A DNA stretch of 7,199 bases from Rhizobiaceae bacterium (GCA_016793565.1 JAEUMA010000012.1:1-7199); one strand, 5' to 3'; numbered from the stretch's first letter, positions 1 to 6,279 are shown. The notes: generated by a model from the sequence alone, not told the origin. Numbers and translations: made by a program.

Positions 1-249
1 CTGAAAGGTGCGCACGATGCCGTGCCTGGCCACTGCGCTCGGACCGATCCCGGTGATGTCCTGGCCCTCGAAGCGGACGGTTCCGGACGTCGGCGTCAGG
101 AAAGAGGCGATCAGCTTGAAGCAGGTGCTCTTGCCGGCGCCGTTCGGGCCGATGATCGACAGGATCTCGCCCTTGCCCAGGGTGAAGCTGATGTCGTTGA
201 CGGCCGTCAGCCCGCCGAACACCTTGGTCAGGCCGCGTACCTCAAGCAT
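1..249 (-). CDS. livG: LivG-type ABC transporter ATP-binding protein (5' part, runs off left edge)
   Basis: This is the N-terminal 83 residues of a cytoplasmic ATPase that powers a branched-chain amino-acid-type (HAAT) importer. The protein begins MLEVRGLTKVFGGLTAVNDI, and a Walker A motif, GPNGAGKST, follows at about residues 34-42. The last visible residue is the glutamine of the Q-loop (RTFQ), so the signature motif, Walker B and H-loop lie outside the window. The ATG at 249-247 has a strong Shine-Dalgarno, GGGGGAG, at 263-257 with 7 nt spacing. The gene overlaps the end of livM by 8 bp, which suggests translational coupling. LivG is preferred over LivF because it directly follows livM and because an early FGGLTAV segment is typical of LivG. 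That order and motif are family knowledge. The truncation is only the window edge. Confidence 0.93.
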   Translation of the reverse strand, partial: MLEVRGLTKVFGGLTAVNDISFTLGKGEILSIIGPNGAGKSTCFKLIASFLTPTSGTVRFEGQDITGIGPSAVARHGIVRTFQ

Positions 250-1276
250 CGGGCTTCTCCCCCGACACGGTCTGCCGGCGGCGGAAGATGCTCAGCACGC
301 CGTTCGGCATCAGCAGGATGCACAGGATCATCAGGCCGGAGAAGATGACGGTCTGGTAGCGCTGGAACTCGTGCAGCAGCTCGAAGCTCAGCATCAGGAG
401 CACCGTGCCTATCAGCGGGCCGATGACGAATTCGAGACCACCGACGAAGCAGTAGACCATGAAATAGACGCTATCGATGACCTGGAAGGTGGTCGGATAG
501 ACGTTCTGCTGCATGGCGGCGAAGAACGCCCCGCCGACGCCGGCGTAGAAGCAGCTCACCATGAAGGCGACGACACGGTACTTGGCGACGTTGATGCCGA
601 GGCTGGAGGCGAGATCCTCGTTCTGCCGCAACGAGCGGAACACCGCGCCGACGCGGCTCGTATCGAGCAGCCACATGAATGTCAGGCCGGCCATCATCAG
701 CGCGCCGGCGAGGAAAAAGAACGGCAGCCGCGCGCCCTTCTCAAACGCGGGCACGAGAACGAAGCCGAAGATCGAAAGGTCGCCCGGCAGCGGCAGGTCG
801 ACGATGCCTTGCGCGCCGCGCGTCACCGCCGGGAAGCTTAGCGCCGCGAGCCGGCAGGCCTCGGTGATGCAGAGCGTGATCATGGCGAAGTAGACGCCCT
901 TGAGGCGCAGCACCGGCCAACCGATCAGGCCGCCCAGCGCGGCCGCGACCACGCCCGACAGCGGCAGGCAGATCCAGAAGGAGACGCCGAAGCGCGAGAC
1001 CAGGATGCCGGTGGTGTAGGCGCCGATCAGCGCGAATCCGGCCTGGGCCAGATTGATGCGGCCGATGGCGAAGGTGAGCCACACGCCGAAGCTGATGAAG
1101 CTGATGCCGGCCATCGTCGTGATGACGCTGAGGAAATAGCCGCTGTCGCCGAATGCCAGCGGCACGGCCACGAAATAGATGGCCGCGACCAGGAGGCCGG
1201 CGGCGATCGCCCCGGTGGGCGAACCCGCAATGTTTGGCGCCATGGCGCGCGAAGTAGCAGTCGTATGCATGCTCAC
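242..1276 (-). CDS. livM: LivM-type ABC transporter permease
   Basis: This is an inner-membrane permease of 344 residues, a normal length for LivM. It should pair with LivH to form the translocation pore. Hydrophobic segments lie at about residues 23-43, 49-70, 78-93, 100-120, 127-146, 184-204, 236-256, 270-296 and 309-327. Residues 120-140 (WPVLRLKGVYFAMITL region) and TRGAQGI at 152-158 are characteristic of LivM. The cytoplasmic stretch RSLRQNEDLASSLGINVAKY (214-233) corresponds to the EAA-type coupling loop that docks on the ATPase. The start is a GTG at 1276, which has GGGG 10 nt upstream and a closer GAG at 5 nt. An ATG two codons in (1270) is the alternative but is poorly spaced from any Shine-Dalgarno. 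The gene lies 6 bp after livH and overlaps livG by 8 bp, so one polycistronic mRNA is expected. Substrate cannot be told from this subunit. Confidence 0.95.
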   Translation of the reverse strand: MSMHTTATSRAMAPNIAGSPTGAIAAGLLVAAIYFVAVPLAFGDSGYFLSVITTMAGISFISFGVWLTFAIGRINLAQAGFALIGAYTTGILVSRFGVSFWICLPLSGVVAAALGGLIGWPVLRLKGVYFAMITLCITEACRLAALSFPAVTRGAQGIVDLPLPGDLSIFGFVLVPAFEKGARLPFFFLAGALMMAGLTFMWLLDTSRVGAVFRSLRQNEDLASSLGINVAKYRVVAFMVSCFYAGVGGAFFAAMQQNVYPTTFQVIDSVYFMVYCFVGGLEFVIGPLIGTVLLMLSFELLHEFQRYQTVIFSGLMILCILLMPNGVLSIFRRRQTVSGEKPDA

Positions 1277-1282
1277 GATCGC

Positions 1283-2146
1283 TCAGCCCCAGGGCTTTCC
1301 CATGATCCCGTTCGGCCTCACGATGAGGAAGCCGATCACGATCAGGAAGATCACGAGGAAGGTCATCGAGCCGGGCAGCAGCGCGTAACCGACCGATTCC
1401 AGCACGCCGAGCACAAACCCTCCCAGGATGGCGCCCGACAGCACGCCCGCGCCACCGATCATGATCATCAGGAAGGCCTTGATCGAGATGGCCGTGCCGG
1501 CACCGCTATGGACGGCGAAGATGGCGACCAGCAGCCCGCCGGCCAGCCCGGCGAGGCCCGTGCCCAGGCCGAAGCCGGCGGCCGACAGCCATTTGAGGTT
1601 TACGCCCTGCAGAGCGGTCGCCTCGCGGTCCTGCGCCATCGCGCGCAGCGCCCGTCCCGTCTTGGTGTAGCCGATGAAGAGCATGAGGGCGACGATCAGC
1701 AGCGCGGCCACGCCGATGACCACGATGCGGCCGGTGGGCAGGCGCGCGCCGAACAGTTCGACGACGCCGGTGGCGATGGGCGGCACGCCCCTCTGCTTCT
1801 CACCGAAAACGATCAGCGCCAGGCTCTCCAGGAACACCGCCGTGCCCATGGCGAGCAGCATGGTCACTTCCTCGCGCTTGACGCGCAGCATCACCGGGCG
1901 GAACAGGAAAAGTTCCATGGCGATGCCCATCGCGCCGACGATCACGAAGGACATCAGCAGACCGAACCAGAACGGCAGGCCGAACACGACATTGAAATAG
2001 TAAACGACGAAGCCGCCGATCATGTAGAGCTGGCCGTGCGCGAAGTTCACGATCTTCATGATGCTGAAGATGATCGTGATGCCGAGCGCGATCAGCGCAT
2101 AGGTTGTTCCTACGACCAGCGCGTTCAGCAGGACTTGCGCCATCAT
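1283..2146 (-). CDS. livH: LivH-type ABC transporter permease
   Basis: This is an inner-membrane permease of 287 residues, standard for LivH, and the partner of LivM in a HAAT-family importer. The N-terminus has the diagnostic KIVNFAHGQLYMIGGF (residues 31-46), preceded by a helix at 7-29. Further hydrophobic segments lie at about 43-58, 60-80, 94-114, 140-159, 188-211, 222-252 and 261-277. The EAA-like coupling loop is TKTGRALRAMAQDREATALQ (161-180). Two adjacent ATG codons open the frame, at 2146 and 2143. The Shine-Dalgarno GAGG at 2153-2150 is only 3 nt from the first but 6 nt from the second, so translation probably begins at 2143 (286 residues). A 108-bp gap with a stable hairpin separates it from the upstream binding-protein gene, whereas livM follows after only 6 bp. 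Confidence 0.95.
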   Translation of the reverse strand: MMAQVLLNALVVGTTYALIALGITIIFSIMKIVNFAHGQLYMIGGFVVYYFNVVFGLPFWFGLLMSFVIVGAMGIAMELFLFRPVMLRVKREEVTMLLAMGTAVFLESLALIVFGEKQRGVPPIATGVVELFGARLPTGRIVVIGVAALLIVALMLFIGYTKTGRALRAMAQDREATALQGVNLKWLSAAGFGLGTGLAGLAGGLLVAIFAVHSGAGTAISIKAFLMIMIGGAGVLSGAILGGFVLGVLESVGYALLPGSMTFLVIFLIVIGFLIVRPNGIMGKPWG

Positions 2147-2180
2147 GTACCTCGATGTCCGGTGTTCGTAAGCGAAGCTC

Positions 2181-2202
2181 GGCCCGTCCTGACGGACGGG
2201 CC
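2181..2202 (-). other. Perfect GC-rich hairpin between binding-protein gene and livH
   Basis: A 9-bp perfect stem (GGCCCGTCC / GGACGGGCC) closes a 4-nt loop. It lies 53 nt after the binding-protein stop and 34 nt before livH. No T-run follows on the minus strand, so it is not a classical intrinsic terminator. In operons of this type the receptor is often made in excess over the membrane subunits, and a hairpin here could protect the 3' end of the upstream cistron or cause partial termination. That role is inferred. A second, weaker inverted repeat lies just upstream in transcription (GGCGGCG at 2218-2224 with CGCCGCC at 2238-2244, 13-nt loop). Confidence 0.6.
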
Positions 2203-2254
2203 CGCTCTGCCCGGCCAGGCGGCGGCAGGTGTTAGCGCGCCGCCCCGGCTCGCA

Positions 2255-3475
2255 TCAATCGGCCAGTTCGCCCACGAACAGCGGCTCATAGGCGCCGTCC
2301 TTGACGACCTGCACGACGATCGGCACCGACACCTGGCGTGCCTGGCCATAGTCCTTGCGGCCGACATAGCGCAGCGTACCGCCGTCCTTCAGGAACGGGT
2401 TGGTGCCCGAAAAGCCGTCCAGCGCCGCCTTGAAGGCCTCGGTATCGTCGAGCGCCGAGGGGCCGACCGCCTGCAGCGTCTGCACCATGATCTCCGGCCC
2501 GTAGACGAACAGGCCGGCGACGTCGTTCCACTCGCCCCAGTCCTTGGTGTAGCGCTCGATGAACTTCACCATGAAGTCGCTGCGGATCGCCTCGGTGCTG
2601 GCGCCGCCGGCGACGATGAAGCCGTTGGCAGCTTCGCCGGCAACCTCGAAGATTGCCTTCGGGTCCTGGCCGGTCTCGGTGCTCATCGTGCCCTCGAAGC
2701 CGAGCTCGCGCGCCGCCTTGATCAGCGGGCCGACATCCGACGGGTTGACGCCCGAGAGCACGATGTGGTCCGGCGCGGTGCCGATCACCTTGGTCAGCAC
2801 CGGGAAGAAGTCCGTCGTGCCGGTCTCGTAGGTCTCCTGGTCGGAGACGACTTCCAGGCCGAGCGCCTTGGCCGCGGCGGAACCCTCATTGCGCTGGTTG
2901 ATCGGGTCGGCGTTGTTCTCCGACAGGAAGGCGATCTTCTTGGTGCCCTTGTTGTCCATCAGCCATTTGTAGATGACCGGGCCGACCTGATAGGATGCGA
3001 CCATGCCGAGAATGGATTGCGATGCCGGCGGCGTATACAGCGATTTGGAGAACGCATAGGGCATGTTGATGGTCTTGTTGGCTTCCATCACCGTCTTCGC
3101 GCTCTCGGCGGTCGAGTCGGTATTGGGGCCCTGGATATACTTTATGCCTTCGGAGATCAGCTTCTCCGCACCGGTCTGCGCGCCCTTGGGGTCGCCCTTG
3201 TCGTCAACGCAGACGACTTCGATCTGGTAGGTCTTGTCGCCGATCTTGACGCCGCCGTCGTCGTTCCACATGCCGGCGCGCGACTTGAACGTCTGGCACA
3301 TGACGCCGCCCCAGCCGGCGAACGGACCGCTCATGACGCCCAGCGCGCCAAGCTTTAATGTATCGGCGGCCTGCGCGGGCGCCGCCAGAGCGAACACTCC
3401 GGCCGTCGTGGCCAGCGCCATCGAACGAACGAGGCGCGTTACTTCAAAACCTTTCAATTTCACTTTGATCTCCAT
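2255..3475 (-). CDS. ABC transporter periplasmic substrate-binding protein (LivK/Peripla_BP_6 type)
   Basis: This is the periplasmic solute receptor of the importer encoded downstream, with a type-I periplasmic binding protein fold. A basic N-terminus and the hydrophobic run MALATTAGVFALAAPAQA form a signal peptide, with likely cleavage at AQA|ADT. The mature protein opens with DTLKLGALGVMSGPFAGWGG, the usual first strand and ligand loop of LivK-like receptors. Two cysteines (VMCQ and VVCVDD, 29 residues apart) could form the disulfide known in E. coli LivJ. Start choice: the ATG at 3475 gives 406 residues. A GTG at 3463 has a better Shine-Dalgarno (GGAG, 6 nt spacing) and still keeps the whole signal peptide. 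A TTG at 3493 lies close to the predicted transcription start and is unlikely. The ligand is not identifiable by eye: members of this family bind branched-chain or other amino acids, amides, urea or aromatic acids. Confidence 0.94.
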   Translation of the reverse strand: MEIKVKLKGFEVTRLVRSMALATTAGVFALAAPAQAADTLKLGALGVMSGPFAGWGGVMCQTFKSRAGMWNDDGGVKIGDKTYQIEVVCVDDKGDPKGAQTGAEKLISEGIKYIQGPNTDSTAESAKTVMEANKTINMPYAFSKSLYTPPASQSILGMVASYQVGPVIYKWLMDNKGTKKIAFLSENNADPINQRNEGSAAAKALGLEVVSDQETYETGTTDFFPVLTKVIGTAPDHIVLSGVNPSDVGPLIKAARELGFEGTMSTETGQDPKAIFEVAGEAANGFIVAGGASTEAIRSDFMVKFIERYTKDWGEWNDVAGLFVYGPEIMVQTLQAVGPSALDDTEAFKAALDGFSGTNPFLKDGGTLRYVGRKDYGQARQVSVPIVVQVVKDGAYEPLFVGELAD

Positions 3476-3495
3476 TTGTCCTAGACGCGCCAATG

Positions 3496-3523
3496 CTTAT
3501 TGAACCCATGTCAATGGGGTCAA
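3496..3523 (-). promoter_or_regulatory. Predicted sigma70-type promoter of the importer operon
   Basis: On the minus strand, TTGACC (3523-3518) is a near-consensus -35 box. A 16-nt spacer separates it from AATAAG (3501-3496), which matches the -10 consensus at four of six positions. Transcription would begin near 3489, leaving a leader of about 14 nt to the ATG at 3475 or 26 nt to the GTG at 3463. A copy of the TTGACATGG repeat sits inside the spacer (3516-3500), where a bound repressor would block RNA polymerase. The boxes are seen in the sequence; promoter activity is inferred. Confidence 0.45.
3500..3516 (-). promoter_or_regulatory. Putative MocR operator, importer-side copy
   Basis: Read on the minus strand this is CATTGACATGGGTTCAA. 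It matches the regulator-side site at 3606-3622 at 15 of 17 positions, and the first 11 bases are identical. It lies between the predicted -35 and -10 boxes of the importer promoter. MocR regulators usually sit next to their target and bind repeated sites in the shared intergenic region (known for GabR and PdxR). Assigning this site to the adjacent regulator is inference. Confidence 0.45.
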
Positions 3524-3562
3524 TTTCTGCCGTTTTGCGTCCGAGTTCCCTTGTTTTCGTTA

Positions 3563-3591
3563 TTGATTGAGCGTATGTCTGGCTTGTACGG
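3563..3591 (+). promoter_or_regulatory. Weak candidate promoter for the MocR regulator gene
   Basis: TTGATT (3563-3568) and TGTACG (3586-3591) are separated by 17 bp. They match the -35 and -10 consensus at only four and three positions. If used, transcription would begin near 3598, among the TGTCAA repeats at 3594-3622, which would fit autorepression. This is the best candidate seen on this strand, but a weak one. Confidence 0.22.
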
Positions 3592-3622
3592 GGTGTCAAT
3601 CAATTCATTGACATGGTGTCAA
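3584..3622 (+). promoter_or_regulatory. Putative MocR operator, regulator-side tandem sites
   Basis: Two related elements lie in tandem. The first, TTGTACGGGGTGTCAA (3584-3599), is an imperfect dyad. The second, TTGACATGGTGTCAA (3608-3622), is a perfect 6-3-6 palindrome. They share the direct repeat GGTGTCAA at 3592-3599 and 3615-3622, 23 bp apart, or about two helical turns. The array ends 12 bp before the regulator's start codon. Direct repeats on one face of the helix are the known binding mode of GabR-like MocR dimers. Use by this regulator is inferred. Confidence 0.5.
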
Positions 3623-3634
3623 AGTGCTGCCGAG

Positions 3635-5044
3635 ATGAGTTGGACACCTGAGCTGCGCAAGGGCGACGGCCCGCTCTACGTGACGATCTGCGAGGCGCTG
3701 GAGCGCGACATCTCCGAAGGCCGCCTGAAGCCCAGCGAGAAGCTGCCGCCGCACCGCGAACTCGCCTTCGCGCTCGGCGTCACCGTGGGCACGGTGGCCA
3801 GGGCCTATGCCGAGGCCGCCAGCCGCGGGCTGGTGATCGGCGAGATCGGCCGCGGCACCTTCGTCAACGATTTCGACGACCACCGCGAGGACGTCACCCG
3901 GCTGCTGGTATCGGACGCCAAGCCCGCCGAGCTGATCGACCTCGGCCTCAACCTTTCAGCGGTCGGCGAGGCGGAAAAGTTCCTGCGTGCTACATTGAAG
4001 GACCTGGCCCGCTCATCCGCCGTCACCGCCTTCCTGAGCTACCAGCCCAGCATGGGCATGATGACGCAGCGCGCGGTGTTCGCACAGTGGCTGGAGCGGC
4101 TGGGCCTGCGCAAGCGGGCCGACGGCATCGTCATATGCAACGGCGGCCAGCACGGTCTGCTGATGAGCACTATGGCGGTCGCCGGCCACGGCGACACCAT
4201 CGTCACCGACGCGCTGACCTATCCCGGCATCAGGGCGATCGCCCACCAGCTCGGCATCCACCTGGCCGGCGCCGCCGGCGATCAGGAGGGGATGGATCCG
4301 GACGCGCTCAACGAGCTGTGCCTGTCGCGGCGGCCACGCGCGCTCTACTGCATGCCGGTGCTGCAGAACCCGACAACCACCACCATGTCTGAGCGCCGCA
4401 TCCGCGAGATCGGCGCCGTCGCCGAGCGGCACGGGCTATGGATCATCGAGGACGACGTCTACGGCTTTCTGGCGCGCAACCGGCCGCCGCCTTTCGCCTC
4501 GCTGTTTCCCGACCGCACCATCTATCTGTCCAGCGTCTCGAAGAGCATGGCGCCCGGCCTGAGGGTCGGCTTCCTCGCGGTGCCTCCTGCCCTGATTGCG
4601 ACGGTGCGCGAGGTCGTCACCATGAGCAACTGGATGACGGCTCCACTGATGGCCGAGGTCGCGGCCACGTGGATCAACAACGGCTATGCCGACCATCTCG
4701 TCAGCTGGCATCGCCAGCAGGCGGAGGACCGCCAGCGGATCGCCCGCGAGATCCTCGGGCCGCATGCGCAGCTGAGCGCGACCACCAGCTATCATCTGTG
4801 GATGCAGCTTCCCGAGCACTGGCGCATGGATTCCTTCTCCGCCGCGGCGCTGCGGGAAGGCGTACGCGTGATCACCGCCGACGCTTTCGCGGTGAAGCGC
4901 GACCACGCCCCGCACGCGGTGCGCCTGTGCCTTGGCGCCGCACACTCACTGCCCGAGATCGCGCTGGGGCTCAACCGGCTGGTTGGGCTGCTGGCCTCGC
5001 GGCCGCGGCCCAACATGGACCTGAAGTCGATCGGCTACGGCTGA
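3635..5044 (+). CDS. MocR-type transcriptional regulator (GntR wHTH + PLP aminotransferase-like domain)
   Basis: This is a cytoplasmic transcription factor of 469 residues, typical of the MocR subfamily of GntR regulators. Residues about 12-77 form the winged helix (DGPLYVTICEALERDISEGR, then LPPHRELAFALGVTVGTVAR, and the wing GEIGRGTFV). After a linker to about 110, a fold-type-I aminotransferase domain fills the rest. The PLP-binding lysine is K303 in SSVSKSMAPGLRVGF. Also visible are N245-P246, the IEDDVY motif with D273/D274, and R430 in HAVRLCLG, placed where the carboxylate-binding arginine occurs in this fold. The cofactor site thus looks intact. The start at 3635 is chosen because the winged-helix homology begins right after it. 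The frame stays open back to 3500, but that stretch holds the operator repeats, and the Shine-Dalgarno at 3635 is weak. It is divergent from the importer, its probable target. The effector is unknown; a PLP-reactive amine or amino acid is expected. Confidence 0.95.
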   Translation: MSWTPELRKGDGPLYVTICEALERDISEGRLKPSEKLPPHRELAFALGVTVGTVARAYAEAASRGLVIGEIGRGTFVNDFDDHREDVTRLLVSDAKPAELIDLGLNLSAVGEAEKFLRATLKDLARSSAVTAFLSYQPSMGMMTQRAVFAQWLERLGLRKRADGIVICNGGQHGLLMSTMAVAGHGDTIVTDALTYPGIRAIAHQLGIHLAGAAGDQEGMDPDALNELCLSRRPRALYCMPVLQNPTTTTMSERRIREIGAVAERHGLWIIEDDVYGFLARNRPPPFASLFPDRTIYLSSVSKSMAPGLRVGFLAVPPALIATVREVVTMSNWMTAPLMAEVAATWINNGYADHLVSWHRQQAEDRQRIAREILGPHAQLSATTSYHLWMQLPEHWRMDSFSAAALREGVRVITADAFAVKRDHAPHAVRLCLGAAHSLPEIALGLNRLVGLLASRPRPNMDLKSIGYG

Positions 5045-5055
5045 AGCCGCGCCGA
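5031..5055 (+). other. Hairpin spanning the stop codon of the MocR gene
   Basis: TCGGC (5031-5035) pairs with GCCGA (5051-5055), and inside it CGGC (5038-5041) pairs with GCCG (5046-5049) around a TGAA loop, leaving small bulges. It occupies the 16-bp gap between two convergent genes and could act as a weak bidirectional terminator. There is no T-run on either strand, so a termination role is uncertain. Confidence 0.3.
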
Positions 5056-5060
5056 CAATG

Positions 5061-5384
5061 TCAGCGCGTCACGCCCATGAATGTGCCAGTCGGGTCGAAG
5101 CGACACTGGAACGGCACGATCTGCCAGTCATTGTCGGGCGAATCCCACTCGCCGGTGATGATGGTGCCGCTGGACTTCACCACCGGATCGTCGGTGGAGA
5201 GGTCGACGAGGTTGACCCGCAGCTGCTGCGCGGCCTGCGCGCGGCAAAAATCCGGCATCTGCGCCGCAGCCACCTGCTGGCCGACGCCGGGCGCCGGGCT
5301 GGACGGCCCCGAGCCCGACGAACTCTGGCAGCCGGCCAGAACTGCCACGGCCAAGAACACGCCGACACTGGTTTTCATTTTCAT
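5061..5384 (-). CDS. Small predicted lipoprotein of unknown function
   Basis: The product is a 107-residue precursor. A short basic start (MKMKTS) and a hydrophobic run lead to the lipobox LAGC, with the lipidated cysteine at residue 19. The next residue is Gln, not Asp, so by the E. coli sorting rule the mature protein would go to the outer membrane. Residues 20-45 are a flexible Ser/Gly/Pro-rich linker. The C-terminal part (about 44-107) has two cysteines, in PDFC (47) and PFQCRF (94), that could form a disulfide in the periplasm, and it ends GTFMGVTR. The ATG at 5384 has a good Shine-Dalgarno (AAGGGG, 7 nt spacing); an in-frame ATG two codons in is less well placed. I recognise no named family. 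It converges on the MocR gene and probably has its own promoter, because a terminator-like structure separates it from the racemase gene upstream. No link to the transporter is evident. Confidence 0.85.
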   Translation of the reverse strand: MKMKTSVGVFLAVAVLAGCQSSSGSGPSSPAPGVGQQVAAAQMPDFCRAQAAQQLRVNLVDLSTDDPVVKSSGTIITGEWDSPDNDWQIVPFQCRFDPTGTFMGVTR

Positions 5385-5400
5385 TTCACGACCCCTTCTC

Positions 5401-5426
5401 CTGCTGGCCCATCGATAGGCCGGCAG
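5401..5426 (-). other. Inverted repeat just upstream of the lipoprotein gene
   Basis: CTGCTGGCC (5401-5409) and GGCCGGCAG (5418-5426) form a 9-bp dyad with one imperfect pair around an 8-nt centre. In the minus-strand transcript the pair is a C-A mismatch. The arm nearer the gene abuts the Shine-Dalgarno region, so folding could limit ribosome access, or the dyad could be a protein-binding site. Its function is unknown. Confidence 0.35.
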
Positions 5427-5427
5427 T

Positions 5428-5453
5428 AAAAAGGCCGCTTGCCATTTTCGGCC
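5428..5453 (-). terminator. Probable intrinsic terminator after the racemase gene
   Basis: On the minus strand a GC stem (GGCCG at 5453-5449, CGGCC at 5437-5433) with an 11-nt loop is followed directly by TTTTT (5432-5428). The stem is only 5 bp, so termination may be partial. It lies about 107 nt past the racemase stop codon and before the lipoprotein gene. A second short hairpin (GAGCG/CGCTC, 5464-5477) precedes it. Together with the rest of 5454-5559, where I see no gene, this makes up the intergenic stretch. Confidence 0.5.
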
Positions 5454-5559
5454 ATCGCGAAAGGAGCGGAGCCGCTCGCGGCCCCACTATCGTCGCGGGA
5501 TGCGTCAGACCACGGGCATGGCGATGCGGGTTCGCGTCGGTCGGCGCGCGAGGCGGCCG

Positions 5560-6279
5560 TCAGCCGCGCATATAGGCCTTTGCCGCCGGCGTGGCGTAGG
5601 CGCGCAGCTTCGACGTGCGCAGGCCCAATCCGGCAAGGCCCTCCGCGAGCTTGACGGCGCAGGCGACGCCGTCGAGCACCGGCAGGCCGAAGCGTTCGGC
5701 AAGCGATCCGGCAAGATCAGCCATGCCCGCGCAGCCGAGAACGATCGCCTCGGCGTCGTCCTGTTCGATCGAACGAAAAATTTCCGCTTCGAGCCTGGCC
5801 AGTGTCGCCGGCTCGCCGCGTTCTAGCGCGAGCACCGGAATGTCGGCTGCCCTCACGCGCGCGCATCGCGACGACAGGCCGTAGCGGACAAGATTGTTCT
5901 CAATGGCAGGGATCGACCGCGGCAGCGTCGTGACCACGCCGAATTTGTGGGCGAGCAGCGAGGCCATGTGAAAGGCCGCCTCGCCGATGCCGATCACCGG
6001 CGCGGCGGCGGCGCAGCGGGCCGCCTCCAGGCCGGTATCGTCGAAGCAGGCGATCACATAGGCGTCCGCGCCCGGGTCGGCGGCGATTTCCCGCAGCAGG
6101 CCAGGCACGGAAAAGGCCTCGTCGAAATAGCCTTCGATGCTGTCGGGACCGGTGGCCGGGTTGCGCGCCACGATCTCGGTGCCGGGGGAGGCCGCAGCCC
6201 GTGCCGCCCGGCCGATCTTTTCCGTCATCGATGCTGTGGTGTTGGGGTTGACGACGACGATGCGCTCGCGTGTTCTCAG
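5560..6279 (-). CDS. Asp/Glu/hydantoin racemase-family protein (probable CTG start)
   Basis: This is a cofactor-independent racemase of the Asp/Glu racemase superfamily, closest by motif to hydantoin and allantoin racemases, which interconvert 5-substituted hydantoin or ureide enantiomers in the cytoplasm. Two catalytic cysteines are visible, in VIACFDDTGLEAAR and IVLGCAGMADL. Counted from the extended start they are C78 and C183, 105 residues apart, the same spacing as Cys76/Cys181 known in characterised hydantoin racemases. The first ATG (6228) gives 222 residues but omits the family's N-terminal strand and substrate loop. In-frame codons just upstream encode RIVVVNPNTTAS, a hallmark of the family. 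The only start-like codon that includes it is CTG at 6279-6277, giving 239 residues and a CTGA overlap with the stop of the preceding gene. No clear Shine-Dalgarno is seen, so coupled translation is likely. Substrate specificity (hydantoin, allantoin, Asp/Glu) is not determined. Confidence 0.88.
   Translation of the reverse strand: MRTRERIVVVNPNTTASMTEKIGRAARAAASPGTEIVARNPATGPDSIEGYFDEAFSVPGLLREIAADPGADAYVIACFDDTGLEAARCAAAAPVIGIGEAAFHMASLLAHKFGVVTTLPRSIPAIENNLVRYGLSSRCARVRAADIPVLALERGEPATLARLEAEIFRSIEQDDAEAIVLGCAGMADLAGSLAERFGLPVLDGVACAVKLAEGLAGLGLRTSKLRAYATPAAKAYMRG

Noticed and set aside
8..841. A 277-codon plus-strand open frame opposite livG and livM
   Set aside because: Low-complexity charged translation, antisense to well-supported transporter genes, with no ribosome site or family motif.
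1265..3358. A 697-codon open frame on the plus strand opposite livH and the binding-protein gene
   Set aside because: Its translation is rich in His, Gln, Asp, Arg and Ala with no recognisable fold, as expected for the antisense of GC-biased codons. The minus strand here encodes two clear, full-length family proteins.
3500..3634. N-terminal extension of the MocR regulator from the upstream ATG at 3500 or at 3575
   Set aside because: The winged-helix domain begins just after the ATG at 3635. The upstream stretch is AT-richer, contains the repeated operator-like sites, and its translation resembles no regulator N-terminus.
3608..3636. TTGACA at 3608-3613 as a -35 box for the MocR gene
   Set aside because: A -10 box at normal spacing would fall on the start codon, and no TATAAT-like hexamer is there. 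The TTGACA is better explained as half of the palindromic operator.
4438..5418. A 326-codon plus-strand frame overlapping the regulator and continuing over the lipoprotein gene
   Set aside because: It is an Arg/Ala/Gly-rich frame shadow of the MocR gene; the regulator's aminotransferase motifs lie in the other frame.
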